Source: an uncultured Roseobacter sp.
Lineage (GTDB): Bacteria > Pseudomonadota > Alphaproteobacteria > Rhodobacterales > Rhodobacteraceae
DNA length: 64,000 nt
Direction of reading: 5' to 3'
Assembly: GCA_947501635.1 (NCBI GenBank)
Contig: CANMWT010000006.1
Location: 62,001-126,000 of the forward strand
In this document: piece by piece, positions 1 through 9,816 of the stretch
Layout: each line of letters begins with the position of its first letter
Numbering within the stretch: position 1 is the stretch's first letter
Notes under the pieces: model-generated
Database searches by the model: none
Seen by the model: only the letters and a program-made list of their open reading frames with translations
Told to the model about the DNA's origin: nothing
Translations under genes and position numbers: made by a program

Positions 1-1547
1 AGTGGAAATCCGGCCATGCGGTGCAGACCGAGGCGCGTAGCCTCGAAGATGCGATGAAGGGTGCGGATGTTTTCCTTGGGGTGTCGGTCAAGGGTGCGGT
101 GACCGAAGAGATGGTCGCGAGCATGGCCGAGGATCCGGTGATTTTTGCGATGGCCAACCCGGATCCTGAGATTACGCCCGAAGAGGCGCATTCGGTACGG
201 GCGGATGCAATTGTGGCCACCGGGCGCAGTGATTATCCCAATCAGGTAAACAATGTTCTGGGCTTTCCGTATCTCTTCCGAGGCGCTCTTGATATCAACG
301 CACGGGCAATCAACGATGAAATGAAGATCGCATGTGCGCATGCTTTGGCTGCTTTGGCACGAGAGGATGTTCCGGATGAGGTCGCGCTGGCCTATGGAAA
401 GAACCTTACTTTCGGTCGTGATTATATCATCCCCACACCGTTCGACCCCAGGTTGATCCACCGGATTCCTCCGGCGGTTGCCAAGGCGGGGATGGATACC
501 GGAGCTGCGCGCCGACCGATTATTGACATGGAAGCCTATGAGCTGTCGCTCAAGACGCGGATGGACCCTACGGCGAGCATATTGCGCGGTATCAATGCGC
601 GTGCGCGTGCCAATCAGGCGCGGATGATTTTTGCCGAAGGAGACGACCCGCGGGTGCTGCGCGCGGCGGTGACGTACCAGCGGTCTGGCCTTGGGCAGGC
701 GCTTGTTGTCGGGCGCAAGGAAGATGTGCGCGAAAAGCTGGAGCAGGCCGGTATGCATGACGCGCACCGCGAGATTGAAATCGTGAATGCGGCGAATACC
801 ACGCATCTGGATGGGTATAAGGATTTTCTTTATAACAGGCTCAAACGTGGGGGTTTTGATGCGCAGGACATCCACAGGCTGGCTGCCCGCGACCGTCACG
901 TCTTTTCGGCCCTGATGCTGGCGCATGGCCATGGCGACGGTCTGGTCACGGGTGCCACGCGCAAGTCCGCCCATATCATGGACCGGATCAATCACGTGTT
1001 TGACGCGGATACGATCAATGGAGCTGCGGGTATTACAGCGCTGCTGCACAAGGGGCGCATCGTTTTCATTGCCGATACGCTGGTACACGAATGGCCTGAT
1101 GAGCAAGACCTCGCAAACATTGCCGAGCGCGGTGCCACTGTCGCCAAGAACATGGGTCTTGAACCCCGCGTTGCTTTTGTAAGTTTTTCGACCTTCGGCT
1201 ATCCGGTGTCAGAGCGTGCGACCAAAATGGCGCGCGCGGCAGAGGTGCTGGACACACGCGGTGTCGATTTCGAGTATGAGGGCGAAATGACCGTCGATGT
1301 TGCGCTGAACCCCTCTGCGCAGGGTGCTTACCCGTTTTCGCGCCTGACGGGGCCTGCGAATATTCTGGTGGTGCCCGCACGTCATTCGGCGAGCATTTCT
1401 GTCAAGCTGATGCAGGAGATGGCGGGTGCCACGGTCATTGGCCCAATTCTGGCTGGTGTCGACAAGTCGATTCAGATCTGTTCGACCACCTCGACGGCGA
1501 ATGACATTCTTAACATGGCAGTGTTGGCAGCCTGCAAGGTCGGATAA
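1..1547 (+). CDS. maeB: NADP-dependent malic enzyme with C-terminal phosphotransacetylase-like domain, 5' truncated by the window edge
   Basis: Malic enzyme decarboxylates malate to pyruvate and reduces NADP. About 515 C-terminal residues are visible; the reading frame is open to the first base, so the true start lies upstream. The first ~150 residues are the end of the malic NAD-binding domain (GVSVKGAVTEEMV, then FAMANPDPEITPEEA). From about visible residue 185 the protein continues into a phosphotransacetylase-like domain (RMIFAEGDDPRVLRAA, later GPANILVVPARHSA). This fused layout is the usual ~750-residue alphaproteobacterial MaeB. In this family the PTA part is thought to be regulatory (acetyl-CoA sensing) rather than catalytic; that is family knowledge. 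The stop codon overlaps the next start by one base (TAATG), so the two genes are probably translationally coupled. Confidence 0.93.
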   Translation, partial: WKSGHAVQTEARSLEDAMKGADVFLGVSVKGAVTEEMVASMAEDPVIFAMANPDPEITPEEAHSVRADAIVATGRSDYPNQVNNVLGFPYLFRGALDINARAINDEMKIACAHALAALAREDVPDEVALAYGKNLTFGRDYIIPTPFDPRLIHRIPPAVAKAGMDTGAARRPIIDMEAYELSLKTRMDPTASILRGINARARANQARMIFAEGDDPRVLRAAVTYQRSGLGQALVVGRKEDVREKLEQAGMHDAHREIEIVNAANTTHLDGYKDFLYNRLKRGGFDAQDIHRLAARDRHVFSALMLAHGHGDGLVTGATRKSAHIMDRINHVFDADTINGAAGITALLHKGRIVFIADTLVHEWPDEQDLANIAERGATVAKNMGLEPRVAFVSFSTFGYPVSERATKMARAAEVLDTRGVDFEYEGEMTVDVALNPSAQGAYPFSRLTGPANILVVPARHSASISVKLMQEMAGATVIGPILAGVDKSIQICSTTSTANDILNMAVLAACKVG

Positions 1548-2419
1548 TGGCGGTTTATAATCTGGGGTCGATCAATGCTGACAACGTGTATCGCGTGCCG
1601 CATCTGGTGGCTCCGGGGGAAACGCTTGCCGCGACCGAGCTGACGCAAGGTCTGGGTGGCAAGGGTGCCAATATGTCCGTCGCGGCCGCGCGGGCTGCCG
1701 CACGGGTGGTGCACATTGGTGCAGTGGGCCCAGATGGGCGCTGGGCCTCTGACCGGCTGATGGAGTATGGCGTGGACACGCGTCACATTGCGCATGTTCT
1801 GACGCCCACGGGCCACGCAAACATCTGTGTCGATGCGGCTGGTGAAAATACAATTGTTCTTTTTGCCGGCGCAAATCAGACGGTCTCCGACGATATGATC
1901 GGCGCTGCCCTGGCCGAAGCCTCGCCGGGTGACAGCTTTGTCACCCAGAACGAGACCAACGGGCAGGTGCGCGCAACAGAAATGGCAAAGTCTTTGGGGC
2001 TGCGTGTTATCTATGCGGCTGCACCTTTTGATGCAGCGGCGGTGCGCGCGGTGCTGGATCACGTGGATTTGCTGATCCTCAACGCTGTAGAGGCGGCGCA
2101 GTTGGTTTCGGAAACAGGCACTAACCTTGCTGATTTGCCTCTTAAAGATATTGTCGTGACAAAGGGTCGGGATGGTGCGACGTGGCACTCCAAAGGGCGG
2201 AACGCGGTTCATGTTCCTGCGGTCGAGGTTACTCCGGTAGACACAACCGGGGCAGGCGACACTTTTACCGGTTTCCTGATTGCAGGTCTGGATCGTGGCA
2301 TGCCAATGGCGCAAGCGCTGGATCAGGCGACCCGTGCTGCCGCCTTGATGGTGACCCGTGTGGGCACGGCTGATGTCATTCCGGATTTGCGCGAATTGCA
2401 GGACCAGCGTCTGGGTTAG
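1547..2419 (+). CDS. PfkB-family carbohydrate kinase, ribokinase-like
   Basis: A 290-residue sugar kinase predicted to phosphorylate a free sugar or nucleoside with ATP. The two PfkB signatures are present: a glycine-rich substrate motif GLGGKGANMSVAAARAA near residue 35, and DTTGAGDTFTGF near residue 230, which carries the catalytic aspartate and anion hole. Length and motifs fit ribokinase (about 300 residues), but the substrate cannot be fixed from sequence alone. The ATG overlaps the malic enzyme stop by one base, which implies cotranscription. The 3' end overlaps the convergent msrA by four bases, so there is no room for a terminator. Confidence 0.88.
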   Translation: MAVYNLGSINADNVYRVPHLVAPGETLAATELTQGLGGKGANMSVAAARAAARVVHIGAVGPDGRWASDRLMEYGVDTRHIAHVLTPTGHANICVDAAGENTIVLFAGANQTVSDDMIGAALAEASPGDSFVTQNETNGQVRATEMAKSLGLRVIYAAAPFDAAAVRAVLDHVDLLILNAVEAAQLVSETGTNLADLPLKDIVVTKGRDGATWHSKGRNAVHVPAVEVTPVDTTGAGDTFTGFLIAGLDRGMPMAQALDQATRAAALMVTRVGTADVIPDLRELQDQRLG

Positions 2420-3078
2420 CTGCCGGCAAAGGGTGCTGCATCCCCCCACAGTTCTTTGACACGGGCGTCGCGGCCGCAGGCATTGCGATAGGCCTTGTAA
2501 GCCGAGGCCTGACGTTTCGGCCCGAAACGTGTAACGACCAGTTTTGTACCTTTGTAGTAGTCCTGATGGTATTCTTCTGCCGGGTAGAATTCAGACGCGT
2601 TCAAAATCGGTGTTACCACATATGCCCCCAGTGCGTTCTGCGCATCGGACTTCGCCTTTGCCGCAGCTTCTGCCTGTGCAGGTGAAGAAGTAAAAATCGC
2701 CGTTCTGTAAGCTTCTCCTCGGTCGCAGAATTGTCCGCCTGCATCAGTGGGGTCTACCGAGCGGAAAAACATCGCATAAAGCGTGTCACGGGTCACGACA
2801 GAAGGGTCAAACGTGATGGCGACCGCTTCGAAGTGACCGGTGCCGCCTTTGACCACCTGTTTGTACGTCGGGTTTGCTACTGTGCCACCCATAAAACCCG
2901 AGACTGCCTCTTTCACACCGTTGACCCGCTCGAAATCGGCTTCGACGCACCAGAAACACCCACCAGCGACGGTTATCGTTTCCAACTCGGCCGCTTTTGC
3001 CTTACCCGCCTGCGCGCAGAAGCCGATCGCGATCAGCAAAGCCAGCGCTACGGATTTGAAAGTGTAAAATTTGGTCAT
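2416..3078 (-). CDS. msrA: Peptide-methionine (S)-S-oxide reductase, exported
   Basis: MsrA reduces methionine-S-sulfoxide in oxidised proteins. The catalytic motif GCFWC lies at residue 40 onward, with Cys41 the likely nucleophile. Typical downstream elements include GFMGG and HFEAVAITFDP. A hydrophobic N-terminus (SVALALLIAIGFCAQAGKAKA) is a signal peptide, so the enzyme probably works in the periplasm. An ATG six bases upstream (3084) lies only one base from the AAAGGAG ribosome site. The ATG at 3078 has a normal 7-base spacing and was chosen. Near the C-terminus a cysteine in RNACGRD may act as resolving cysteine. Confidence 0.92.
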   Translation of the reverse strand: MTKFYTFKSVALALLIAIGFCAQAGKAKAAELETITVAGGCFWCVEADFERVNGVKEAVSGFMGGTVANPTYKQVVKGGTGHFEAVAITFDPSVVTRDTLYAMFFRSVDPTDAGGQFCDRGEAYRTAIFTSSPAQAEAAAKAKSDAQNALGAYVVTPILNASEFYPAEEYHQDYYKGTKLVVTRFGPKRQASAYKAYRNACGRDARVKELWGDAAPFAGS

Positions 3079-3173
3079 GACCATGCTCCTTTGAGTGTAA
3101 GAGTGCCTAAGTCAAACGCATGCGGCAATTGGTTCCGTCGCAATCTCACGCGCTGGTGAAGGAAGTTTACGGC

Positions 3174-3202
3174 TTGGCACCGGTGGGTGGGCTTTTTAAC
3201 GT
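3174..3202 (+). promoter_or_regulatory. Predicted sigma-70-type promoter for the sulfotransferase gene
   Basis: TTGGCA and TAACGT are separated by 17 bases, about 65 bases ahead of the downstream ATG. This is a pattern match only. Confidence 0.4.
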
Positions 3203-3266
3203 GGATTGAAACAATTGCCGGCGGTGCTGCGATGTCATGTGAAACAAATCGAAACGGAATCGCTTG

Positions 3267-3959
3267 ATGCGCATTGCGATGTGGTCGGGCCCGCGCAACC
3301 TGTCGACGGCCATGATGTACAGTTTTGGCGCGCGCGATGATTTCTCGGTGATGGACGAGCCGTTTTACGCGCCGTTTCTGGCGGTTTCCGGCAATGACCA
3401 TCCCATGCGCGACGATATCCTTGCACAGCATGAAACCGATCCCGAGGTCGTGGCGCGCGCCTGCCTCGCACAGGTTCAGACGCCGCATCTTTATATGAAG
3501 CATATGCCCCATCATATGGCCGAGGGCTTTCCCATGGATTGGAGCAAGACCTGTGTGAATGTGCACCTGATCCGGCATCCTGCGCGGGTGATTGCAAGTT
3601 ACGCCGCCAAATGGCTGGATGTGACCTTTGATGAGATCGGGTTTGAACGGCAGGCGATGCTTTATGATACCATCGGTGGCCTTGTCATAGACAGCTACGA
3701 CATCCGGCAAAACCCTGAAAATGCCCTTCGCAGGCTCTGTTCTGCGCTGGATTTACCCTTTGATCCAGCGATGCTGTCCTGGTCTGCCGGTCCACGCGCC
3801 GAAGACGGCGTCTGGGCCGCGCATTGGTACGGTGCTGTGCATCAAAGCACTGGTTTTGCGGGTCCGGAAGGCCCGTTGCCAAAGTTGGAGGGCCGTTATG
3901 CCGAATTGCTGGAAGCAGCGTTGCCGGCGTATGAAAAGCTGGCCGAACGCAAGCTCTGA
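3267..3959 (+). CDS. Sulfotransferase-like protein
   Basis: A 230-residue protein resembling P-loop sulfotransferases. The N-terminal WSGPRNLSTAMM matches the 5'-phosphosulfate-binding loop found in branched-chain-aminotransferase-linked and Roseobacter sulfotransferase-like proteins. A mid-protein VNVHLIRHPARVIASYAAKW resembles the 3'-phosphate-binding motif (R-x-P-x-x-x-x-x-S). The length is short but normal for this group. A TTG codon lies one codon upstream, but the ATG at 3267 was preferred. The substrate is unknown. The gene is monocistronic, and the 190 bases after it up to argG hold nothing recognisable. Confidence 0.72.
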   Translation: MRIAMWSGPRNLSTAMMYSFGARDDFSVMDEPFYAPFLAVSGNDHPMRDDILAQHETDPEVVARACLAQVQTPHLYMKHMPHHMAEGFPMDWSKTCVNVHLIRHPARVIASYAAKWLDVTFDEIGFERQAMLYDTIGGLVIDSYDIRQNPENALRRLCSALDLPFDPAMLSWSAGPRAEDGVWAAHWYGAVHQSTGFAGPEGPLPKLEGRYAELLEAALPAYEKLAERKL

Positions 3960-4149
3960 TCTTCAGCCCAGAAGCCTGCCAAGTTTCAAGACTGCGAACA
4001 TATCGACCCCCCGACCGCACGATCGGCAAACACTGCTTTTCCTTATGCCAGCGACACTACCCCGACAGCGCCGCAGTCGAAATTCACCGTGTTTTACAGT
4101 GGTCGTTTGTCGAGGCCCCGTTGAAAACGCGCGGCGATATCAGAGGGGC

Positions 4150-5376
4150 TCATGACTTTTTACTGAGGCGCCGATCACGCGCCGCCAGCAGTTTAAGCCG
4201 CAGCGCGTTCAATTGGATAAAGCCGGCGGCGTCTTTCTGGTCATATGCGCCTGCGTCATCTTCAAAGGTTACATGCGCTTCGGAGTACAGCGAGTGGTCT
4301 GACCAGCGGCCGACGGTGCGCACGTGTCCCTTGTACAGTTTTAACCGAACCGTTCCCGTCACATGGGTCTGGCTTGCGTCGATGGCGGCTTGCAGCATGC
4401 TGCGTTCGGGGCTGAACCAGAAGCCGTTGTAGATCAGTTCGGCGTAGCGTGGCATCAACTCGTCCTTGAGGTGCATCGCGCCACGGTCAAGCGTGATGGA
4501 TTCGATAGCGCGGTGCGCTTCGAGCAACAGCGTGCCGCCGGGCGTTTCGTAGATGCCGCGAGACTTCATGCCAACAAAGCGCCCTTCGACCAGATCAAGC
4601 CGCCCGCAGCCGTGTTTGCCGCCAAGCTCGTTGAGCTTGGTGAGGATCGTAGCGGGCGACATCGCTTCGCCGTTGATGCTGACCGCGTCGCCCTTTTCAA
4701 AGCCGATTTCGACATACTCTGGCGTGTCCGGTGCGTCTTCGGGATTAACTGTGCGCTGGTAGACGTAGTCGGGCGCGTCAACGGCCGGATCTTCGAGCAC
4801 TTTGCCCTCGGACGAGGTGTGCAGCAGGTTCGCGTCGACAGAAAACGGCGCTTCGCCGCGTTTGTCCTTGGCAATCGGGATCTGGTTCTTCTCTGCAAAG
4901 TCGATCAGCTTTGTGCGGCTTGACAGGTCCCACTCGCGCCACGGGGCGATAACCTTTATTTCGGGGTTCAGCGCATAGGCCGCCAGTTCAAAGCGGACCT
5001 GATCGTTGCCTTTGCCCGTTGCCCCGTGGGCCACCGCATCGGCGCCGGTTTCCTCGGCAATCTCGACAAGGCGCTTGGAGATGAGCGGCCGCGCGATGGA
5101 TGTGCCCAAAAGATACAGCCCTTCGTAAACCGCGTTGGCGCGGAACATGGGAAAGACGAAATCGCGCACGAACTCTTCGCGCAGGTCTTCGATGTAGATG
5201 TCGGTGGCACCCATCATCTCGGCCTTTTTGCGCGCCGGTTCCAGTTCTTCGCCCTGACCCAGGTCAGCTGTGAAGGTGACGACCTCGCAACCGTATTCCG
5301 TTTGCAGCCATTTGAGGATGATTGAAGTATCAAGACCGCCCGAATAGGCGAGCACAACTTTTTTGGGCGCGGACAT
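4150..5376 (-). CDS. argG: Argininosuccinate synthase
   Basis: ArgG joins citrulline and aspartate using ATP, the seventh step of arginine synthesis. The 408-residue product begins [18 protein letters not shown]. The SGGLDTS loop is the ATP pyrophosphatase P-loop, and TADLGQG and [12 protein letters not shown] follow as expected. The frame is open for a further 58 codons upstream, but that extension is low-complexity and lacks homology features. GGAAGC just before 5376 provides the ribosome site. The gene is divergent from ilvA across 128 bases that must hold both promoters. Confidence 0.97.
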   Translation of the reverse strand: MSAPKKVVLAYSGGLDTSIILKWLQTEYGCEVVTFTADLGQGEELEPARKKAEMMGATDIYIEDLREEFVRDFVFPMFRANAVYEGLYLLGTSIARPLISKRLVEIAEETGADAVAHGATGKGNDQVRFELAAYALNPEIKVIAPWREWDLSSRTKLIDFAEKNQIPIAKDKRGEAPFSVDANLLHTSSEGKVLEDPAVDAPDYVYQRTVNPEDAPDTPEYVEIGFEKGDAVSINGEAMSPATILTKLNELGGKHGCGRLDLVEGRFVGMKSRGIYETPGGTLLLEAHRAIESITLDRGAMHLKDELMPRYAELIYNGFWFSPERSMLQAAIDASQTHVTGTVRLKLYKGHVRTVGRWSDHSLYSEAHVTFEDDAGAYDQKDAAGFIQLNALRLKLLAARDRRLSKKS

Positions 5377-5504
5377 GGAAAGCTTCCTTTTCGATTTGCA
5401 AAGCGCCCTATCGGGTTTTGAAGGCTCAGGCAAGATTGAAGCCCCGCGTTGACCTGACGAAGCGCCGCGCGTATCGACAAAGCACTGAACTCGCGAGGCT
5501 CCTG

Positions 5505-6737
5505 ATGACCATCCCGTTCCGCCATAGTGCTGACGCTGCCACGGCTGCAATGCGCGAAGTTTTCCCCAAGACCCCGCTGATGCGCAATGAATTGCTAAGC
5601 GCCCGCTACGAAGCCGACATCTGGCTGAAGCGGGAGGATCTTAGTCCGGTGCGGTCCTACAAACTGCGGGGGGCGTTTAATGCCATGCGCAAGGTTATCC
5701 CGGCGCATGAGCTTTTTGTCTGTGCCAGTGCGGGTAATCACGCGCAGGGCGTGGCCTTTATGTGCAAGCATTTCGCTGTGCGGGGCGTGGTTTTCATGCC
5801 GGTAACCACGCCTGAGCAAAAGGTGATGAAAACCAAGATGTTCGGGGGTGATCATGTGGAGGTCCGTTTGACCGGTGACTATTTCGACCAGACGCTGGCC
5901 GAAGCGCAGAAGTTCTGTGCCGAAGCGGCGGGGCATTTTCTGTCTCCGTTTGATGATGAGGACGTCATTGAGGGTCAGGCGTCGGTCGCGGCCGAGATTT
6001 ACGAGCAGTTGGGGCATGTGCCGGACAGGATTGTACTGCCCGTGGGCGGTGGCGGATTGTCCGCCGGAACAAGAAGCTATTTCGGCGCTGAAACCGCCTA
6101 TACATTTGTTGAGCCTTCAGGTGCAAAAAGCCTTGCCGCCGCCGTGGCAGAGGGCAGGCCCGTCGATGTGTCGCCGATTAACAGCTTTGTGGATGGAGCG
6201 GCCGTTGCCAAGGTCGGGGCGCGTACCTTTGCGCGGCTTTCGGATGTCGCACCACAGGACGTCATCGACATCTCCGAAGACCGCATCTGTGGCACAATTG
6301 TCGAAATGCTGAATGTCGAGGGGATCGTGCTGGAACCTGCGGGGGCGTTGGCACTCGAAGCGCTGGGCGAGATTTCCGACAGCATCCGGGGCCGGACTGT
6401 GGTCGCTATTGCTTCGGGCGGTAATTTCGACTTTGAACGCCTGCCCGAGGTCAAAGAGCGGGCGCAGCGGTATGCGGGCCTGAAAAAGTATTTCATCCTG
6501 CGGCTGCCGCAGCGTCCCGGTGCGCTCAAGGATTTTTTGCAGATGCTCGGGGCACGGGACAACATTACCCGTTTTGAATACATGAAAAAATCAGCGCGTA
6601 ACTTCGGATCGGTGCTGATCGGGATCGAAACAGATGATCCGCGCAACTTTGACAAGATGTTCCAGCGCATTGATGATGCCGGTTTCACCTATACCGATAT
6701 CACCAATGACGAGACGCTGGCCCAGTTCGTGATCTGA
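5505..6737 (+). CDS. ilvA: Threonine ammonia-lyase (threonine dehydratase)
   Basis: This PLP enzyme converts threonine to 2-oxobutanoate, the first step to isoleucine. The 410-residue product has the PLP lysine in [13 protein letters not shown], the asparagine loop [10 protein letters not shown] and the phosphate-binding VGGGGLSAG. The last ~80 residues ([17 protein letters not shown] onward) form an ACT-like regulatory domain, so this is the biosynthetic, probably isoleucine-sensitive form rather than the catabolic one. The ATG at 5505 follows a GAGG ribosome site. The in-frame codons upstream overlap argG and are not coding. The SDR gene starts three bases after the stop. Confidence 0.94.
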   Translation: MTIPFRHSADAATAAMREVFPKTPLMRNELLSARYEADIWLKREDLSPVRSYKLRGAFNAMRKVIPAHELFVCASAGNHAQGVAFMCKHFAVRGVVFMPVTTPEQKVMKTKMFGGDHVEVRLTGDYFDQTLAEAQKFCAEAAGHFLSPFDDEDVIEGQASVAAEIYEQLGHVPDRIVLPVGGGGLSAGTRSYFGAETAYTFVEPSGAKSLAAAVAEGRPVDVSPINSFVDGAAVAKVGARTFARLSDVAPQDVIDISEDRICGTIVEMLNVEGIVLEPAGALALEALGEISDSIRGRTVVAIASGGNFDFERLPEVKERAQRYAGLKKYFILRLPQRPGALKDFLQMLGARDNITRFEYMKKSARNFGSVLIGIETDDPRNFDKMFQRIDDAGFTYTDITNDETLAQFVI

Positions 6738-6740
6738 GCT

Positions 6741-7547
6741 GTGGCCAAGTTTGCCGGCAAAACAGTTATAGTCACCGGAGGCTCCAGCGGGATTGGGGCC
6801 GCTTTGGTGGGGCAGTTTCAAGCCGAGGGTGCGCGGACCTGTGTGTTGGACCTGACGGCGCCCGCAGAAGGTAGCGCCGCGCCGGATTTGTCGTTGGTTT
6901 GTGATGTCTCGGACAAACGCGCGCTTACCGCTGCGTTGTCAGATGTGGCGGCGCGTTTGGGGCCGGTGGACATTTATGTCTCTAACGCTGGGGTATTAAG
7001 CGTAAACACCGCAGAAACAGAGATTGGGGACGATGCAGACTGGGCCCGTTGCTGGTCAGTCAATGTGCTGGCACATGTACATGCGGCGCATGCCCTTTTG
7101 CCCGGAATGGCGCGGCGGGGGGCGGGCCATTTCGTGACCGTTGCGTCTGCTGCAGGCCTGTTGAACCAGATCGGTGACGCGCCTTATTCCGCGACGAAAC
7201 ATGCTGCTGTCAGTTTTACGGAATCGCTGGCGATTGCCTATGGGCCTCGGGGGGTTGGCGTGACACTGGTGTGTCCGCAATATGTGGCCACGCCCTTGCT
7301 GGGTCTGTCTGCCAGGTCGCCCGAGGGTGATGGCGTTTTGTTGTCAGCGGAAGACGTGGCAGTCTGCGTAATCGACGCGGTGGCCGCTGGTAAATTCCTT
7401 GTTCTGCCACACCCGGAGGTCTTGGACTATGCGCGGCAACGGGCGGATGATCATGACCGGTGGATCAGAGGTATGACAAAATTGCGTGCGCGCGCCCTCG
7501 ACAGATTTGGCGATGCCTTGCCTGAACGGTTTTACCGGCTTCTTTAA
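6741..7547 (+). CDS. Short-chain dehydrogenase/reductase
   Basis: A 268-residue classical SDR starting with GTG. The cofactor motif TGGSSGIG sits near residue 12, NAG near residue 88, a catalytic Ser in VASAAG, and the YSATK catalytic Tyr-Lys pair near residue 155. An acidic residue in VLDL after the second strand suggests NAD rather than NADP. The start is only three bases after ilvA, so the gene is likely cotranscribed, but the substrate is unknown. Its end overlaps the convergent Hpt gene by four bases. Confidence 0.85.
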   Translation: MAKFAGKTVIVTGGSSGIGAALVGQFQAEGARTCVLDLTAPAEGSAAPDLSLVCDVSDKRALTAALSDVAARLGPVDIYVSNAGVLSVNTAETEIGDDADWARCWSVNVLAHVHAAHALLPGMARRGAGHFVTVASAAGLLNQIGDAPYSATKHAAVSFTESLAIAYGPRGVGVTLVCPQYVATPLLGLSARSPEGDGVLLSAEDVAVCVIDAVAAGKFLVLPHPEVLDYARQRADDHDRWIRGMTKLRARALDRFGDALPERFYRLL

Positions 7548-7879
7548 CTGGCAAAGCGTTGCGGCAGGTCATCGAGAAACTTTCGGCGAGCGGTTTGGTA
7601 GCTTGATTGCAGGCCTTCCAGATCAAGCTGCGCCAACGGATCGGCGGTAAGCGACGCTTCACCAGACTGGCACAGATCCGAAAAATCGGTGAAGCCGAAG
7701 CTGAGCGCGCTGCCTTTGAGAAAATGCAACTTTTCCGACAGCCCGCCCGATGCGGTGGCCTGTGCAAGCTTTCCGATCTCTTCGTCCACTTCCTGCAGAA
7801 AGAGTTCCACGACCTCTTCGAAATCCTCGGGCCCGACTTCCTCTCGCAACTCCGCGACGCGGTTCCAGTCAATCATCAT
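7544..7879 (-). CDS. Hpt (histidine phosphotransfer) domain protein
   Basis: A 111-residue single-domain protein. The motif KLHFLKGSALSFGF carries the phosphorylatable histidine of Hpt domains (consensus H-x-L-K-G-S-A). The domain fills nearly the whole protein, so it acts as a phosphorelay shuttle between a hybrid kinase and a response regulator. Adjacent ATG codons at 7879 and 7876 both follow GAGG, and the frame is open further upstream without a ribosome site. It is divergent from the response regulator/phosphatase gene 148 bases away, a natural candidate partner (inference). Confidence 0.85.
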   Translation of the reverse strand: MMIDWNRVAELREEVGPEDFEEVVELFLQEVDEEIGKLAQATASGGLSEKLHFLKGSALSFGFTDFSDLCQSGEASLTADPLAQLDLEGLQSSYQTARRKFLDDLPQRFAS

Positions 7880-8026
7880 CGCTACCTCGCAGACTTGCGC
7901 AAACCTAGTCACGAAAGGCCTAACAAGAGGTTGCGTTGACTGGAAATTCATATCGAATTTTACCTTTCATAAGTGCTTAAGGCTCGTGGGTTAGCGAGGT
8001 TTATCAGTTTTTGTAATCGGTCCCAC

Positions 8027-9310
8027 ATGCCCAGCACGTTGCCTGTCAAATTGCAGTACCCGCAGCAGCCTGAAAAGGTGGAAAAGCGGCGTATTCTTGT
8101 TGTCGATGACAGCAAGTTGCAGCGCAAGATCCTGTCCAGTTCGCTGATCCGCTGGGGATATGACGTGATAGAGGCCGATTCGGGGGATGTGGCGCTGGAC
8201 ATCTGCATCGCACATCGGCCGGATATCGTGGTGAGCGACTGGATCATGCCCAGTATGACGGGGATCGAATTTTGCAAGGAGTTTCGCGAACTCACATCGG
8301 ACAGCTACGGGTATTTCATTCTTCTGACCTCGAAAAGTGAAAAGAATGACGTGGCCGAAGGGCTGGATGCCGGTGCTGATGATTTTCTGACCAAACCGGT
8401 GAACGGAAATGAACTGCGCGCGCGCATCACGGCGGGCGAGCGCATTCTGGACATGCAGCGCGAGCTGAAACAGAAGAACGCGATGATCGGTGAAACGCTC
8501 AAGGAACTGCAGCGCCTTTACGATTCGCTGGACAGTGATCTGATGGAGGCCAAAAAACTTCAGCAATCACTGGTGCCGGAACAGTTCAAGCGTTTCGAGG
8601 GGGGCGATCTGTCCTTGTTGCTGCGCTCAAGCGGGCATGTGGGGGGCGATCTGGTTGGGTATTTTGACGCTGGAGAGGGGCACCTGGGCCTCTATGCGCT
8701 GGATGTATCGGGTCATGGGATCAGCTCTGCCTTGATGACGGCGCGGCTTGCGGGGTACCTGTCTGGCAGTGCGCAGGATCAGAATATCGCACTGGAGAAA
8801 GACGTGAACGGGTCATATCGCGCACGCCCCTTTGGCGCAGCGATCGAAACCCTGAATGAGCTTGTTCTGGATGAGATGGAGACGGAGCATTACTTCACTT
8901 TGATGCTGGCTGATGTGAACCTAGACTCCGGTCTGGTGCGGCTGGCGCAGGCCGGGCACCCGCATCCGGTGGTGCAGCGAACCGATGGAGCAATCGAACA
9001 GAACGGATCGGGCGGGTTTCCCGTCGGGCTGATGTCCGGCGTTGACTTTGAAGAGTTCGAGGTGCAACTCAACCCCGGCGACCGGCTTCTCATTCTGTCC
9101 GATGGCGTGACGGAATGCCCAAACGCGGAAGGCGAGATGTTGGGAGAGGCCGGCATCGAAGGGTTTTTGCGGGATCTGTCCGACAGCTCCGGGCCGGAGT
9201 TGTTTGAATCTTTGATGTGGAAACTGTGCGAGTTTGCCGGAAGCTCGGAATTTCCGGATGATGTATCGGGTGTTCTGTTCGAGTTTCGACCCTATACCGG
9301 AGAAAGATAG
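8027..9310 (+). CDS. Response regulator fused to PP2C/SpoIIE-type serine phosphatase
   Basis: A 427-residue two-domain signalling protein. Residues ~20-140 form a receiver with acidic pair VVDDS, phosphoacceptor Asp in DIVVSDWIMP and the conserved Lys in FLTKPV. A coiled-coil linker (ELKQKNAMIGETLKELQRLYDSL) follows. The C-terminal half is a PPM/SpoIIE phosphatase with metal-binding Asp residues in GGDLVGYFD, ALDVSGHGISSALM and LILSDGVTE. RsbU-like proteins of this design dephosphorylate an anti-sigma antagonist in the general stress response or partner-switching systems. A GTG at 7973 is a possible longer start without a ribosome site. A STAS-like protein in this window (62927) is a speculative target. 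Confidence 0.88.
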   Translation: MPSTLPVKLQYPQQPEKVEKRRILVVDDSKLQRKILSSSLIRWGYDVIEADSGDVALDICIAHRPDIVVSDWIMPSMTGIEFCKEFRELTSDSYGYFILLTSKSEKNDVAEGLDAGADDFLTKPVNGNELRARITAGERILDMQRELKQKNAMIGETLKELQRLYDSLDSDLMEAKKLQQSLVPEQFKRFEGGDLSLLLRSSGHVGGDLVGYFDAGEGHLGLYALDVSGHGISSALMTARLAGYLSGSAQDQNIALEKDVNGSYRARPFGAAIETLNELVLDEMETEHYFTLMLADVNLDSGLVRLAQAGHPHPVVQRTDGAIEQNGSGGFPVGLMSGVDFEEFEVQLNPGDRLLILSDGVTECPNAEGEMLGEAGIEGFLRDLSDSSGPELFESLMWKLCEFAGSSEFPDDVSGVLFEFRPYTGER

Positions 9311-9735
9311 CGGCGCAGGTACATTCTGTCGCCGTCATTGCCCAGAGATTCGAGCGCATCTGATGGCGAAAGGACAAGAGTTTCGTGGTCAGGCTCTATT
9401 GGCTCCGCGATCTGGTGGACTGGTCGCGCCGCATAGACATGGCAGATTTTCTCTGCCCAGAGATCGTACTCCGGCATAAACACAAACCGACGGAACGCGC
9501 CTACTTTACGCGGAGACGCGATGCGCCAGCCCGTCTCTTCCAGTACTTCGCGGTGCAAAGCATGAAGCGGGCTTTCGCCCGGGTCGATGCCGCCACCGGG
9601 GAGCTGGATGTCCATTTCCTGCGCAATCTGCAGCGTCAGCAAAAACCCGCGTCCCAAAGGCAGAATAGCATAGGCACCGGGGCGCGGCGTGTAGCGTCGC
9701 CTTGCGTCTGGTGCATGTCCGACCCGCGGTATCAT
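9292..9735 (-). CDS. NUDIX hydrolase
   Basis: A 147-residue NUDIX protein predicted to cleave a nucleoside diphosphate linked to a moiety X. The NUDIX box is complete: GGGIDPGESPLHALHREVLE followed by ETGW, giving GX5EX7REUXEEXGU. The start at 9735 follows AGGAG at normal spacing. The frame is open much further upstream, but that part lies opposite hslO and is not coding. The last 19 bases overlap the convergent phosphatase gene. The substrate is unknown; the ending MYLRRYL is not diagnostic. Confidence 0.87.
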   Translation of the reverse strand: MIPRVGHAPDARRRYTPRPGAYAILPLGRGFLLTLQIAQEMDIQLPGGGIDPGESPLHALHREVLEETGWRIASPRKVGAFRRFVFMPEYDLWAEKICHVYAARPVHQIAEPIEPDHETLVLSPSDALESLGNDGDRMYLRRYLSPV

Positions 9736-9816
9736 TCTGCCGTCTCCTCTTTTTATCGGGCTTGAGGCCCTTATATGGACGCGGTATGCCAAGCGCCTAA
9801 GGCTAAGGAAACCCCT

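Noticed and set aside
5377-5550. N-terminal extension of ArgG by 58 codons
   Set aside because: It lies in the argG-ilvA promoter region, has no ribosome site and is not part of the ArgG fold; GGAAGC supports 5376.
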